A DNA stretch of 64,000 bases, from positions 62,001-126,000 of the forward strand of contig JAMXAG010000002.1 in assembly GCA_024281675.1 (NCBI GenBank), read 5' to 3'. This document shows positions 1 to 8,337 of this stretch, piece by piece (the first letter of the stretch is position 1; every line of letters starts with the position of its first letter). The translations under genes and the position numbers were made by a program. Source of the DNA: Nitrosomonas sp. Its GTDB lineage: Bacteria; Pseudomonadota; Gammaproteobacteria; Burkholderiales; Nitrosomonadaceae. The notes beneath the pieces were generated by a model. That model was given only the letters and a program-made list of their open reading frames with translations. It was not told where the DNA came from and did not search any database.

Positions 1-1
1 G

Positions 2-472
2 CTCTCGCGCCTGAATCCGAATGAGATCGAAGCAGTACTAGCCCATGAGTTAGGGCACTTTAAACACAACCATGTCATCAAGCGTATTATTTTTTCCTTT
101 GCAATGAGCCTGATATTTTTGTGGAGTTTAGGCTATTTGATGCAGCAACCGTGGTTTTATGAAGGATTAGGGGTATCGGCATCTTCCGTACCATCGACAG
201 CACTTGCATTATTATTATTTTTCTTAGTAATGCCGGTGTTTACCTTTTTGTTTCATCCACTTTCGAGTCTTTATTCACGTAAACACGAGTTTGAAGCGGA
301 TGCTTATGCGGCACAGAACGCTTCTGCTGAAGATTTAATTCGTGCTTTAGTTAAACTCTATCAAGATAATGCTGCGACATTGACACCCGATCCACTACAT
401 TCCGCTTTTTATGATTCACATCCGCCAGCGGCAATTCGCGTAGCGCATTTACAAGATCAGATGCAATCATGA
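2..472 (+). CDS. M48 family (Ste24/CAAX-type) zinc metalloprotease, C-terminal part
   Basis: The gene enters from the left edge, so its start is outside the window. The visible 156 residues open with the zinc-binding helix HELGH (bases 44-58) and are followed by two hydrophobic segments. Downstream, EFEADAYA supplies the third zinc ligand (E...D pattern of M48 peptidases). This layout, membrane helices with a cytoplasmic-facing HExxH, matches Ste24p/CAAX-protease-like M48 members, which act in the inner membrane on misfolded or membrane proteins. Its stop overlaps the start of phhB by 4 bases (ATGA), so the two are probably co-translated. The family call is secure; the substrate is unknown. 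Confidence 0.9.
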   Translation, partial: LSRLNPNEIEAVLAHELGHFKHNHVIKRIIFSFAMSLIFLWSLGYLMQQPWFYEGLGVSASSVPSTALALLLFFLVMPVFTFLFHPLSSLYSRKHEFEADAYAAQNASAEDLIRALVKLYQDNAATLTPDPLHSAFYDSHPPAAIRVAHLQDQMQS

Positions 473-807
473 GTACCGCTAACGATTTAGCCGACAAGCA
501 ATGTAAATCTTGCGAAGGTGGCGTTCCTCCGTTAACTGGTGCTGAAGCGAACATTCTGTTTCAGCAAATTCAAGGATGGCAATTGCAGAGTAAGTTAATT
601 AGTAAAACATATGCATTCAAAAATTATTATCAAACGATGGCGTTCGTGAACGCAGTCGCATGGGTGTCGCATCGCGAAGATCACCATCCGGATATGGTCG
701 TCGGATATAACCAATGCATCGTCAGCTATACCACGCACGCTGTGGGTGGTTTGTCTGAAAACGATTTCATTTGTGCAGCGAAAATCGATAAGCTGTTTAC
801 CATTTGA
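469..807 (+). CDS. phhB: Pterin-4a-carbinolamine dehydratase
   Basis: A 112-residue protein of the PCD/DCoH family, which dehydrates 4a-hydroxytetrahydrobiopterin and recycles the pterin cofactor of aromatic amino-acid hydroxylases. The family signature is visible as EDHHPDM (around residues 70-76), including the paired histidines of the active site, followed by the conserved segment with VSYTTHAVGGLSENDF. An N-terminal extension of about 20 residues with a CxxC pair (CKSC) is slightly longer than in most family members. It overlaps the upstream protease gene by 4 bases and the downstream rsgA start by 4 bases, so the three form a tightly coupled operon. No phenylalanine hydroxylase lies next to it, so the physiological role here is uncertain. 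Confidence 0.93.
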   Translation: MSTANDLADKQCKSCEGGVPPLTGAEANILFQQIQGWQLQSKLISKTYAFKNYYQTMAFVNAVAWVSHREDHHPDMVVGYNQCIVSYTTHAVGGLSENDFICAAKIDKLFTI

Positions 808-1694
808 GTCGTCGCGCCAAAAGCTCGCAATCTTCGGTTGGTTGCCTACTAGGCCAAGTGATTGCGGCTTTTGGTAGGCATTATTCCGTTACAACAGCAG
901 TGGGAACCTTATCTTGTGTCATGCGGGGTAAAAAAAGTGGTGTTGCATGCGGTGACCAAGTAGAGTGTCGGATGACTACCCAAGGGCAAGGAGTCATCGA
1001 AACGATTAAACCACGTAATTCACAATTTTACCGGAGCGATGCTTTTAAGGAAAAAATCATCGCCGCAAATGTTACGCAAATCATACTTGTTGTTGCAGCG
1101 GTTCCAAGCTTTAGTGAAGAACTAATTAGCCGCTGTTTAGTGGCTGCTGAGAGTGAAAATATCAATGTATTGATCGTATTAAACAAAGCCGATCTGATAC
1201 AACCCACGCAAGTTGCACTTGATACGCTATTGTTATACCGAGAATTAGGCTATACCGTACTACAACTGAGTGCGATTCAGAACGCATTAACACTACGTCC
1301 TTATTTATCAAACCATCTGAGTGTATTAGTTGGTCAATCAGGAATGGGTAAATCGACATTGCTCAATACATTGATTCCGGAAGCCAATCGGTCGACAGCA
1401 GCGATTTCATTGGCGCTAGATTCCGGTTCACATACCACGACTTATTCGCAACTTTATCAGCTAGATAAAAATAGTGCGATTATCGATTCCCCAGGGTTTC
1501 AGGAATTTGGCTTGAATCACATCAAAGAAGAAAATCTGGCATACGGTTTCGTCGAATTTCACCCCTATATTGGACATTGCAAGTTTAGTAATTGTCGGCA
1601 TCGTAGTGAGCCAGGGTGTGCTGTACTAGCAGCACAAGAAGAGGGAAAAATTTTGCGCAAACGTCTAGATTATTACCATAAATTGCTGCGATAG
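804..1694 (+). CDS. rsgA: Small ribosomal subunit biogenesis GTPase RsgA
   Basis: A circularly permuted GTPase of 296 residues that assists late 30S subunit maturation. Motifs appear in the permuted order expected for RsgA: G4 NKAD (127-130), then the P-loop GQSGMGKST (177-185), then G3 DSPG (228-231). The N-terminal third is the OB fold. The C-terminal zinc finger is intact, with Cys259, Cys264, His266 and Cys272. The start is TTG, overlapping the phhB stop (TTGA). There is no better ATG downstream without losing OB-fold sequence. It ends the protease-phhB-rsgA operon. Confidence 0.95.
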   Translation: MSRRAKSSQSSVGCLLGQVIAAFGRHYSVTTAVGTLSCVMRGKKSGVACGDQVECRMTTQGQGVIETIKPRNSQFYRSDAFKEKIIAANVTQIILVVAAVPSFSEELISRCLVAAESENINVLIVLNKADLIQPTQVALDTLLLYRELGYTVLQLSAIQNALTLRPYLSNHLSVLVGQSGMGKSTLLNTLIPEANRSTAAISLALDSGSHTTTYSQLYQLDKNSAIIDSPGFQEFGLNHIKEENLAYGFVEFHPYIGHCKFSNCRHRSEPGCAVLAAQEEGKILRKRLDYYHKLLR

Positions 1695-1939
1695 TTTTTT
1701 AGGCACTAAATTTGTAAGGTTAATATGAAGGAATTAGAGCGTAAAGGATCTTGGGAGCTATAGTAGATTAGCTTGAAAGAAAACTTCAAAGATTTCACCT
1801 CCTTAACAGATCGAGTGAAATTGGCTTGATTAGAAAAGAGTGATATCTCCCACAATAAAAACAAAAAATCTTAAAAAATTACATAACATAAGAGCTATTT
1901 TTTGCAAAAAAAAATGCTATAGATTCATAAACTACCACT

Positions 1940-4147
1940 ATGATAATAGACAAAAATTTTCTTATTTTTTTCTGGGGAGTTATAGTTACAGGAATTATAT
2001 TGTCACTTACTTCAGACCCAGCAAAAACCTTACTAAGTGACTCAGTCAATTTTGCTCTAGCTCTTTTTTTCACAACCCTTGCTGGCTTATTCTGCTTTGA
2101 CAGATTTAAAAAACTAAACCGACAAGAACTTGAACACGAATACAAGTTAATTAAAAAAACCAAAGATCTAAAGCCGAAAGATTTGAATTTTAAAGAATTG
2201 GAACCGAGAGAAACGCTCAAAGACTCTGAGCGGCCATACTTTAAGATATATATCAATCGAGAAGCAACTCCTTATGAAGCAAGCGAAGCTAAAAAAATAT
2301 TCTATACCGAAAATGACTTAGCCGAGCTATTAAAACAGGGAAGTAATATTTTATTAATTGGGAATCCTACCGAAGGTAAAACGCGTACTGTATTTGAAGT
2401 GATAAAAAGGCTATCTGATTTTCTAGTTATAAGTTTGCCGATAAATAGCTCACTAAGTGATAAAGCATTACAACTCCTTAAAAAGAAAAAGTTAATATGG
2501 TTGTTTGATGACTTAAATACTCATGATAATGACAATTATGATTTTAATCATAACCTTAATCGGATAAAAGAAATCACAAGTCTTTGTGTGCTGATTGCGA
2601 CTTGCAGAGATGGTCCAGAATTTAAATATGTTAATTTGAATTTTGGGCAGTTACACAAAATCTATGAATCATTTGATCACAAATTAATACTAAAGCCTGT
2701 GTCAGAGGATCAAAAAGAAATGTTGAAAAGCGCTATTGGTGAAACTGCATCGCGCGCTTTTCCAACTCTTGGATCAATTTGTATGCATAAGCATTTTGAG
2801 TTTATGCAAAATCGCTTTTCTGCATTAGGACCACTAGAAAAAGATTGTTTGCACTCTATATTGTTATTACACACCGCTTATATAGCGCCACTAACACAAT
2901 TTCGAATTAAGGCTGTACTAAACAACATATTTAAACGGCTTCAAGGTGAGGCAGAAATACGTGATTGCCTAAATACCCTTATTGAAAATGGATTTATTAT
3001 TTCTCAAAAAGATATTGATCCTATTATTCCAGAAGCTGCTTATGTCACAAATCCAGAAAGTAAGCATTATTATCCGAATGGGCGTAATTTATTATGCGAC
3101 ATGAGAAGCTTGGCAGTAATATTTACAAGTCATAAGGATGTAAGAGGCCTAAATAATCTTGCGGTCTCACTCTATTATTTAGAAGATAAAGAATCTGCCA
3201 TGAAAGTGTGGCAGCAAATATTAGATACTCTCAAGAATCCACAAGAATTTTCTTTGAAGATAGAACTTGCTAATACACTTCTTAATAAAGGTTATGCTCT
3301 TGGTCTAGATGGAAAATCAATAACAGAGGTTATCTGTTATGATGAGGTTATAAAGCGATTTGAAGCAAGTGAAGAGTTAGGTTTGCGGGAGGCAGTTGCT
3401 CAAGCCTTTATTAATAAAGGCTTGTCTTTCGTAAATCCTGGCAAATCAAATCAAGAAATTGATAATATTACATATAAATTCAAGGATGCAACTGACTGTT
3501 ATGATGAAATTTTAAGACGATTTGGAGAAAACACTGAATTAACCTTACAAGAACGGGTAGCCAGAGCTTTAGTCCTCAAAGGTCTTACGCTCGCGATTGT
3601 TCGGCGGCTCTTTAATTCTGGAACTACTGACCAGGTCACCACAACGAAACAGCTGGATAAAATCCTAGAATGTTTTGATGAAGTTGAGAAACGCTTTGGT
3701 AAGAAAACCGAATTAGTTTTGCGTACACAGGTTGCTAGAGCGCTGGTCAATAAAGGTTATGAACTTTTGAAGGATAACAAATCCGAAGATTCGATTGTTT
3801 GTAATAACAAAGTCTTAATGTGCTTCAGAGAAAGTAGAGAATTCCCTTTACAGGAACAAGTTATCAGAGCACTGGTGCACAAAGGGCTAGCGCTAATGCA
3901 GCTTGGAAATTTTGAGAAAGCTATTAAATATAATGAAAAGATCATAAAAAACTTTGGAGAAAGGGTCGAGTTAAGTTTGCAAGATGGAGTAGCTAAAGCG
4001 TTTCTTAATAAATGTATTGCACTTCGGCAAGTCGGTAGAATTGAGGATGCGGTTAGCTGCGAAAACGAAGCTATAAAGCGTTTTGGAAAGAATCCACAAT
4101 TAATCCTTCTGGAGGAAAGTTTCATTCCGATTAGGGAGTGTAAATAA
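1940..4147 (+). CDS. Membrane-anchored P-loop NTPase with TPR-like repeats (STAND-like), probably 3'-truncated by an IS
   Basis: No family member is recognised by name. Two hydrophobic segments (about 5-22 and 34-52) suggest a membrane anchor. A P-loop NTPase domain follows: Walker A GNPTEGKT (141-148), Walker B LIWLFDDL (185-192) and a TCRD motif (221-224) like sensor 1 of AAA/STAND ATPases. From about residue 402 there are at least six helical repeats of 43-58 residues with the pattern L.L...VA.ALVNKG...A..C..E.I.RFG, a TPR-like sensor array. A seventh repeat starts (LILLEE) and breaks off. The final codons (RECK, stop) lie in the left inverted repeat of an IS256-type element. The region is more AT-rich than its neighbours and the start has no clear ribosome binding site. 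The architecture resembles signal-transduction NTPases used in defence; that role is inference. Confidence 0.7.
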   Translation: MIIDKNFLIFFWGVIVTGIILSLTSDPAKTLLSDSVNFALALFFTTLAGLFCFDRFKKLNRQELEHEYKLIKKTKDLKPKDLNFKELEPRETLKDSERPYFKIYINREATPYEASEAKKIFYTENDLAELLKQGSNILLIGNPTEGKTRTVFEVIKRLSDFLVISLPINSSLSDKALQLLKKKKLIWLFDDLNTHDNDNYDFNHNLNRIKEITSLCVLIATCRDGPEFKYVNLNFGQLHKIYESFDHKLILKPVSEDQKEMLKSAIGETASRAFPTLGSICMHKHFEFMQNRFSALGPLEKDCLHSILLLHTAYIAPLTQFRIKAVLNNIFKRLQGEAEIRDCLNTLIENGFIISQKDIDPIIPEAAYVTNPESKHYYPNGRNLLCDMRSLAVIFTSHKDVRGLNNLAVSLYYLEDKESAMKVWQQILDTLKNPQEFSLKIELANTLLNKGYALGLDGKSITEVICYDEVIKRFEASEELGLREAVAQAFINKGLSFVNPGKSNQEIDNITYKFKDATDCYDEILRRFGENTELTLQERVARALVLKGLTLAIVRRLFNSGTTDQVTTTKQLDKILECFDEVEKRFGKKTELVLRTQVARALVNKGYELLKDNKSEDSIVCNNKVLMCFRESREFPLQEQVIRALVHKGLALMQLGNFEKAIKYNEKIIKNFGERVELSLQDGVAKAFLNKCIALRQVGRIEDAVSCENEAIKRFGKNPQLILLEESFIPIRECK

Positions 4148-4202
4148 TTTCGTGTAAATGGTCATTTAGCAAGAAACTGTTTATATACTTTTGGAGTAAA
4201 GA

Positions 4203-4575
4203 TGACTATACCCAAATCCCTACCGGCGGACTTAATCGGTGGGCATGGTCTTCTCAGGCACCTCACCAAAGCGTTGTTGAACGTGCCCTGCAAGCAGAAA
4301 TAGCTGAGCATTTGGGCAACGATAAGTACGAAACGGTAACTAATTCGACTGACAATGCCAGAAATGGCAAAAGCCGTAAGACCTTAAAAAGCGAATTCGG
4401 TAAATTGCCCATCGAGATCCCCCGTGACCGTGCAGGCAATCTCGAGCCGCAAATCATTCCCAAGCATCAAACCCCGCTGGACGGGCTTTGGTTATTGCCT
4501 ACGCTTATTTCCACGGTCACCGACGGGGTAATTGGTAAGTAAGCAATCCCGATCTCTCGATGTGGTGTATCCAGT
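4203..4575 (+). pseudogene. IS256-family transposase, 5' part (frameshifted, deleted)
   Basis: Reading from the ATG at 4203 gives ADLIGGHGLLRHLTKAL, the conserved IS256 N-terminus. The frame then shifts near 4270 into VVERALQAEIAEHLG, followed by RNGKSRKTLKSEFGKLPIEIPRDR and EPQIIPKHQT, all typical of IS256 transposases. After HQTPLDGL a stretch of about 30 family residues is missing and the sequence resumes at PTLISTVTDGV. A further frame change allows SLDVVYPV just before the IS5 insertion point. At least two frameshifts and one deletion make it non-functional. Confidence 0.85.
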
Positions 4576-5512
4576 AGAGATCTTTGCAAAATTCAACGAA
4601 TTATCAAATTCGTTACAATTTCTGATTTTTTTGTGAGTATCGCGATATTTTTTAGTCATTTCCTTGCTGAAATCACGCGAACAATCACTTTCATTGATCA
4701 TTATCGGCTCAGAAGGCGCATTTGTCCTATGATTGCAATTGTATCTGCCTATTAACATACAATCTGGGCAACCTTTTCAGGTTGTATGCCATGGCTTGTA
4801 AAATATGCCAGGCATGTGCTTTGGCTTTGCCCTGGTAACGCAGCACCTTGACTCCAAACCAGCGTGCTTCTGTATCCACACCGGGCTGAATCACTTTAAT
4901 AACGCGCATGGCTGATTTCGCATCTTCTTCATCGTCACGATCCTCTCGGTCAGCAACCACTTCATACGATGGCCTGGTTTTTGGCTTACGCGGGCTGTGC
5001 GTGATACTGGCGTCGACATGACAGCCCTGAGTCACCATGATGTCGTGCTCCTGGATCTGTTGATTGATCTTCTCCAGCAAACCATCCCATGCATGTGCTT
5101 GTGTTAATCGTGTCCTGAAACGAGACAATACCGAATGATCCGGAACATCGTCTTCCAGACTCAGGCCCAAAAACCGCATCACGTGCAGATTCGCGTTAGC
5201 CATGTCTTCAACTGATTCATCACTGAGTCCACCGTGCCAGATTCCTGTCAGCAACATTTTGAACAGCAGCAGACCGGAATAAGCAGGACGGCCTGCGGCA
5301 TCAAATGTGGGGGCGTAATGTTCAGCGATTGCTTTTTCTATCGGTGTCCAATCAATCAGGTAATCGATTTGATTGAGAAAATTTCCTTTTCGGGTGCGGC
5401 GGGTGACATCAAACTCTGAAAAACTCATATCAATTAACTCAACAATATGATTGGAAACGCTATTATATCATCATCCACACCTGAAAATGACTCTAGCCGT
5501 GCAAAGTTCTCT
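4576..5512. mobile_element. IS5-family element, internally deleted
   Basis: Terminal inverted repeats are visible: AGAGATCTTTGCA at 4576-4588 and, on the other strand, AGAGAACTTTGCA at 5500-5512 (12 of 13 identical). The enclosed transposase is on the minus strand. The element sits within the IS256 transposase reading frame, between codons for VVYPV and LVYLDCIHVKV, showing that it inserted after the IS256 element. At 937 bp it is shorter than a usual IS5-type element because of an internal deletion in the transposase gene. A target duplication is not clear (flanks end in GTA and begin with CTTA). Confidence 0.8.
4727..5428 (-). pseudogene. IS5-family transposase with internal deletion
   Basis: A 233-residue open frame. 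The N-terminal part is a typical IS5-family transposase: FNQIDYLIDW-like start, FKMLLTGIWHGGLSDESVEDM, VPDHSVLSRFR and HVDASITHSPRKPKTRPSYEV. After GVDTEARW the sequence jumps directly to FGVKVLRYQGKAKAHAWHILQAMAYNLKRLPRLY, which belongs near the C-terminus of the family. The missing middle normally holds the second catalytic Asp and the Y-R-E region, so the protein cannot be catalytic. The frame is preserved across the deletion, which is why it still looks like an intact short gene. It is read leftward, with ATG at 5426-5428. Confidence 0.85.
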
Positions 5513-5853
5513 CTTAGTCTATCTCGATTGCATCCATGTGAAAGTCCGTGACACTGGCAGTGTTGTGCCAAAGCAATTTACCTGGCGATCAAAGGCCATA
5601 AAGAAATCCTAGGTTTATGGATTGCTCTGTCTTGGCGCAATAATTGGCAGCGACCATTTATACTACCAATACGATTGAGTGAGTCAGTATGAGCCTACGC
5701 AAAGTCAGCAAAAGCCGCGGACTGTTCCCTAATGATGACGCTGTGATCAAATTGTTATGCCAACAAATATGGTCTATGCCACTAAAAGATTGGAAGCCTG
5801 CGTTAAACAGGTTTACTATTCAATTTAACGAAAGAATACATCAATACTATTAA
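5513..5853 (+). pseudogene. IS256-family transposase, 3' part
   Basis: This continues the transposase interrupted at 4575. It starts with LVYLDCIHVKVRDTGSVV, frameshifts into AIYLAIKGHKEILGLWIALS, and, after deletion of most of the catalytic domain, resumes as LRKVSKSRGLFPNDDAVIKLL and KDWKPALNRFTIQFNERI, the IS256 C-terminus. Several stops and frame changes separate these blocks. The right inverted repeat follows at about 5857-5885. Confidence 0.8.
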
Positions 5854-5915
5854 ACACCGTTTACACAAAATCTAGAGCGCCCTCCGTTATAGTGATTGAT
5901 GGATCGGTTATGTTG

Positions 5916-7424
5916 TTATCTCCAGAATAATTTCATACGCGATAAGCTGCGCCATGCATCACTGGATTGATGTTCGCGCTGCAAGGTTTCAATTTCCAAC
6001 GTACCACTGAATCGACCGAGATCGAAGGCAGCCGATCCCTTTTTTTGGGCAACTTGTTGTAAAAGCTGTAATGCCACACGCCTATCATTGGTGTAACCCA
6101 ATTCATCCTGCAAATTTGCCAGCATTTCAGTAAAGCGCTGAGGATTTTTGCGATTAAACAGAGAAAATAAAGTATCAGCGGCATAGCGCATTTTTTTTGC
6201 TGCAATGCGTGCCTGATGACGTTTTGCTCCGGTTTGGGTTGTCAAACCTTGACAACATCGATGTAACACTTGCCATCGATCTTCAAGAATTTTTGTCGCC
6301 CACTGTTGAATATGTTCTTTGGTCGTCATCTCAGTGTGCGATGACAAAGCCATCAAATGTCTTTCGATAGCGAGAATCAATACGGTAAATTCTATATGAT
6401 GCAATTTTTTTTGTGTGCGTTGCCGTGTTTTTATGGCGATGTCTTGAATGGTAGCTAATGTAGCTTGTTGAATGGGTTCATGTTCAGACACAGATGTCAT
6501 TTTTTTTAATATATCGGGAAGAATTTCATGCTCAAAAACATCCCAATCTCTCGCCTCATTGAGCTTTTGCATTATTTTCCGCAACGATTTATCCCAAGAG
6601 ATCGCAATGGGTTGTTCCGTTGATTGAAGCAACGATAAGCCGGAACGCATGCGTCGCAAAGCGACACGAATTTGGTGCAGATATTCAGGATTATCGATGT
6701 GCTGGAAGTACCCCGGTATATTTGCGAGTAATTGTTTCAATGCGGTTGCGATAATACAGCGATAAATATCAGTAATACTTTGATCCGTATGAAACAGAAC
6801 TGGCATGGCTTTAATCGGTTTTATCGTGCTTGCGCCCACTAATAAATAACCTCGTGCGGCCTTACTTTGCGGCTCAACAAACAGAGGAGCTTGTTGCAAG
6901 AGTTGTTCTGCCAAATCGAATAAAAATTCGGCGTGCCCTGATTTGAGTTCGAATTCCACTTCGCAAATTTCTTGCTGCAAATTGTTCGCGGTTATTGTTC
7001 CGGTATCCAGCACAATCTCTGCTTGATTGTCAGCATTTTTTAGAAACCAAGCCGTACGTTTAAATTCTGTCACAAAAACGGGCGCAACCTGTTCAAGTTC
7101 GATCCCTGCTAATAGCTCGATCGCTTCTTTGGGTAACACAGCAAAATCTGGATGCGTATCATTTTTAACGGTCGCTTCCCATTCCGGACGGCATGTCAAT
7201 GTTCCAGACGATTGCGCTTCAGCTTTCAAAGTCTGAATCCACCGTTTTTTACCGACACGTCGAATACGTAACGCAATACCGCGTTGTTTAAGCTGGAAGG
7301 TATTGGTATCAAAATAAATACTGTGTAAGTGCTGCTGTTGCGGTTTGATTTTATGAAACAACGGCGCATCGAGAATGCGGGATATGTGCCGTGGATACAA
7401 TGCCAGTTTAAGCTCAATTTCCAT
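5916..7424 (-). CDS. CYTH and CHAD domain protein, probable inorganic triphosphatase
   Basis: The N-terminus carries the CYTH signature EIELKL (residues 2-7), where the ExExK acidic and basic residues bind the triphosphate and divalent metals. It continues with FDTNTFQLKQRGIALRIRR and a basic tunnel-like CYTH domain to about residue 200. Residues from about 210 to 500 form a CHAD domain, helical and histidine/arginine-rich (HQIRVALRRMRSGL and a second copy AKRHQARIAAKKMRYAADTLF); this domain binds polyphosphate. At 502 residues it has the size and order of E. coli YgiF, a triphosphatase. It lies 27 bases downstream of a PPK2 kinase on the same strand, supporting a role in polyphosphate or triphosphate metabolism. 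Confidence 0.9.
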   Translation of the reverse strand: MEIELKLALYPRHISRILDAPLFHKIKPQQQHLHSIYFDTNTFQLKQRGIALRIRRVGKKRWIQTLKAEAQSSGTLTCRPEWEATVKNDTHPDFAVLPKEAIELLAGIELEQVAPVFVTEFKRTAWFLKNADNQAEIVLDTGTITANNLQQEICEVEFELKSGHAEFLFDLAEQLLQQAPLFVEPQSKAARGYLLVGASTIKPIKAMPVLFHTDQSITDIYRCIIATALKQLLANIPGYFQHIDNPEYLHQIRVALRRMRSGLSLLQSTEQPIAISWDKSLRKIMQKLNEARDWDVFEHEILPDILKKMTSVSEHEPIQQATLATIQDIAIKTRQRTQKKLHHIEFTVLILAIERHLMALSSHTEMTTKEHIQQWATKILEDRWQVLHRCCQGLTTQTGAKRHQARIAAKKMRYAADTLFSLFNRKNPQRFTEMLANLQDELGYTNDRRVALQLLQQVAQKKGSAAFDLGRFSGTLEIETLQREHQSSDAWRSLSRMKLFWR

Positions 7425-7451
7425 GATGGTTCTAGCGAAATGAAGTGCAGC

Positions 7452-8279
7452 TTACTCGATTTTTAGCGTAGCAAAATCAATATCTGAAGGTGCTGGCGGC
7501 ATCTTTAATTTCATGTCTTCCAAGGCACTAACCACGATCTGTGCAACCAATAGGTTACGATACCAGTTGCGATTGGCCGGAATCACAAACCAAGGAGATC
7601 GTTCGGTACTAGTTACCGAAATCATGTCTTCAAAAGCTTCCATATAATCCTGCCAGAATTTTCGCTCCTCAATGTCTCCAGCATTGAATTTCCAATACTT
7701 TTCTGGATCATGGATGCGCTCTTCCAATCGCTTCTTCTGTTCATCTTTAGAGATATGCAGAAAAAATTTCACAATAGCAGTACCGTTTTCTGACAACATT
7801 TCCTCAAACTCATTAATTTGATCAAAGCGTTGCTTGGCTACTTTATTAGATATCTTGCCATGAACACGGGTAATCAGTACGTCTTCATAATGCGAACGAT
7901 TAAAAATTCCAATATGGCCTTTTGCCGGCGCACTATAATGCACTCTCCACAAAAAATCATGCTTCAATTCCTGCTCTGACGGTGTTTTGAATGTCACGAC
8001 CTGGCACCCCTGTGGATTGATGCCCGACATAACATTTTTTATCGTGCCATCTTTGCCACTGGTATCCATTCCCTGCAGGATAATCAGCAGTGAACGTTTG
8101 CCGCTAGCGTACAGACGCTCTTGAAGCTGCCCCATTTTCTCAATGTAGCCTTTTGTCAGTGCCTTAGCTTTCTCTTTATCTCCGACTGTTTTTTTAAAAT
8201 TACCCGTATCGTCGGGATCAAACTTTGACAGTGTTACCTGATTGTCTGCTTTTATTTGATATTTCTTCATGGCATTCAT
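7452..8279 (-). CDS. Polyphosphate kinase 2 family (polyphosphate:nucleotide phosphotransferase)
   Basis: A one-domain PPK2 enzyme, which transfers phosphate between polyphosphate and a nucleoside (mono- or di-)phosphate. Visible motifs are Walker A GMDTSGKDG, the Walker B region IGIFNRSHYEDVLITRVH, the arginine-rich lid KKRLEERIHDPEKYWKF, and the C-terminal PWFVIPANRNWYRNL. I chose the ATG at 8279 (a second ATG lies at 8270): the open frame extends upstream to a TTG at 8336, but those residues (cysteine-rich, MLDCCFR) do not look like family sequence. It is followed by the CYTH-CHAD gene. Class I versus class III PPK2 specificity cannot be decided by eye. Confidence 0.92.
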   Translation of the reverse strand: MNAMKKYQIKADNQVTLSKFDPDDTGNFKKTVGDKEKAKALTKGYIEKMGQLQERLYASGKRSLLIILQGMDTSGKDGTIKNVMSGINPQGCQVVTFKTPSEQELKHDFLWRVHYSAPAKGHIGIFNRSHYEDVLITRVHGKISNKVAKQRFDQINEFEEMLSENGTAIVKFFLHISKDEQKKRLEERIHDPEKYWKFNAGDIEERKFWQDYMEAFEDMISVTSTERSPWFVIPANRNWYRNLLVAQIVVSALEDMKLKMPPAPSDIDFATLKIE

Positions 8280-8337
8280 CTCTGTAAGGACCTGATTTTT
8301 TAATAGTCTACTCGCCCGAAAGCAACAATCAAGCAAA

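Larger units (their letters stand above)
4134..5885. mobile_element. IS256-family element remnant, interrupted by an IS5-family element
   Basis: The ends form imperfect inverted repeats: the left end around 4134-4162 contains TTTCGTGTAAATGGT, and the right end around 5857-5885 reads in reverse complement TTTTGTGTAAACGGT (14 of the inner 17 bases match). Between them are the 5' and 3' parts of an IS256/Mutator-type transposase, with internal deletions, a frameshift and an inserted IS5-type element (4576-5512). The left end overlaps the stop codon of the upstream NTPase gene. I could not find a convincing 8-9 bp target duplication. The element is dead. Confidence 0.8.

Noticed and set aside
1724-1762. 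Twelve-codon ORF (MKELERKGSWEL) between rsgA and the NTPase gene
   Set aside because: Too short, no further support.
4576-5512. Target-site duplication of the IS5-type element
   Set aside because: Flanks (…GTA and CTTA…) do not give a clear direct repeat.
8280-8336. Upstream extension of PPK2 from TTG 8336
   Set aside because: The extra residues do not resemble the family and there is no ribosome binding site; ATG 8279 fits better.
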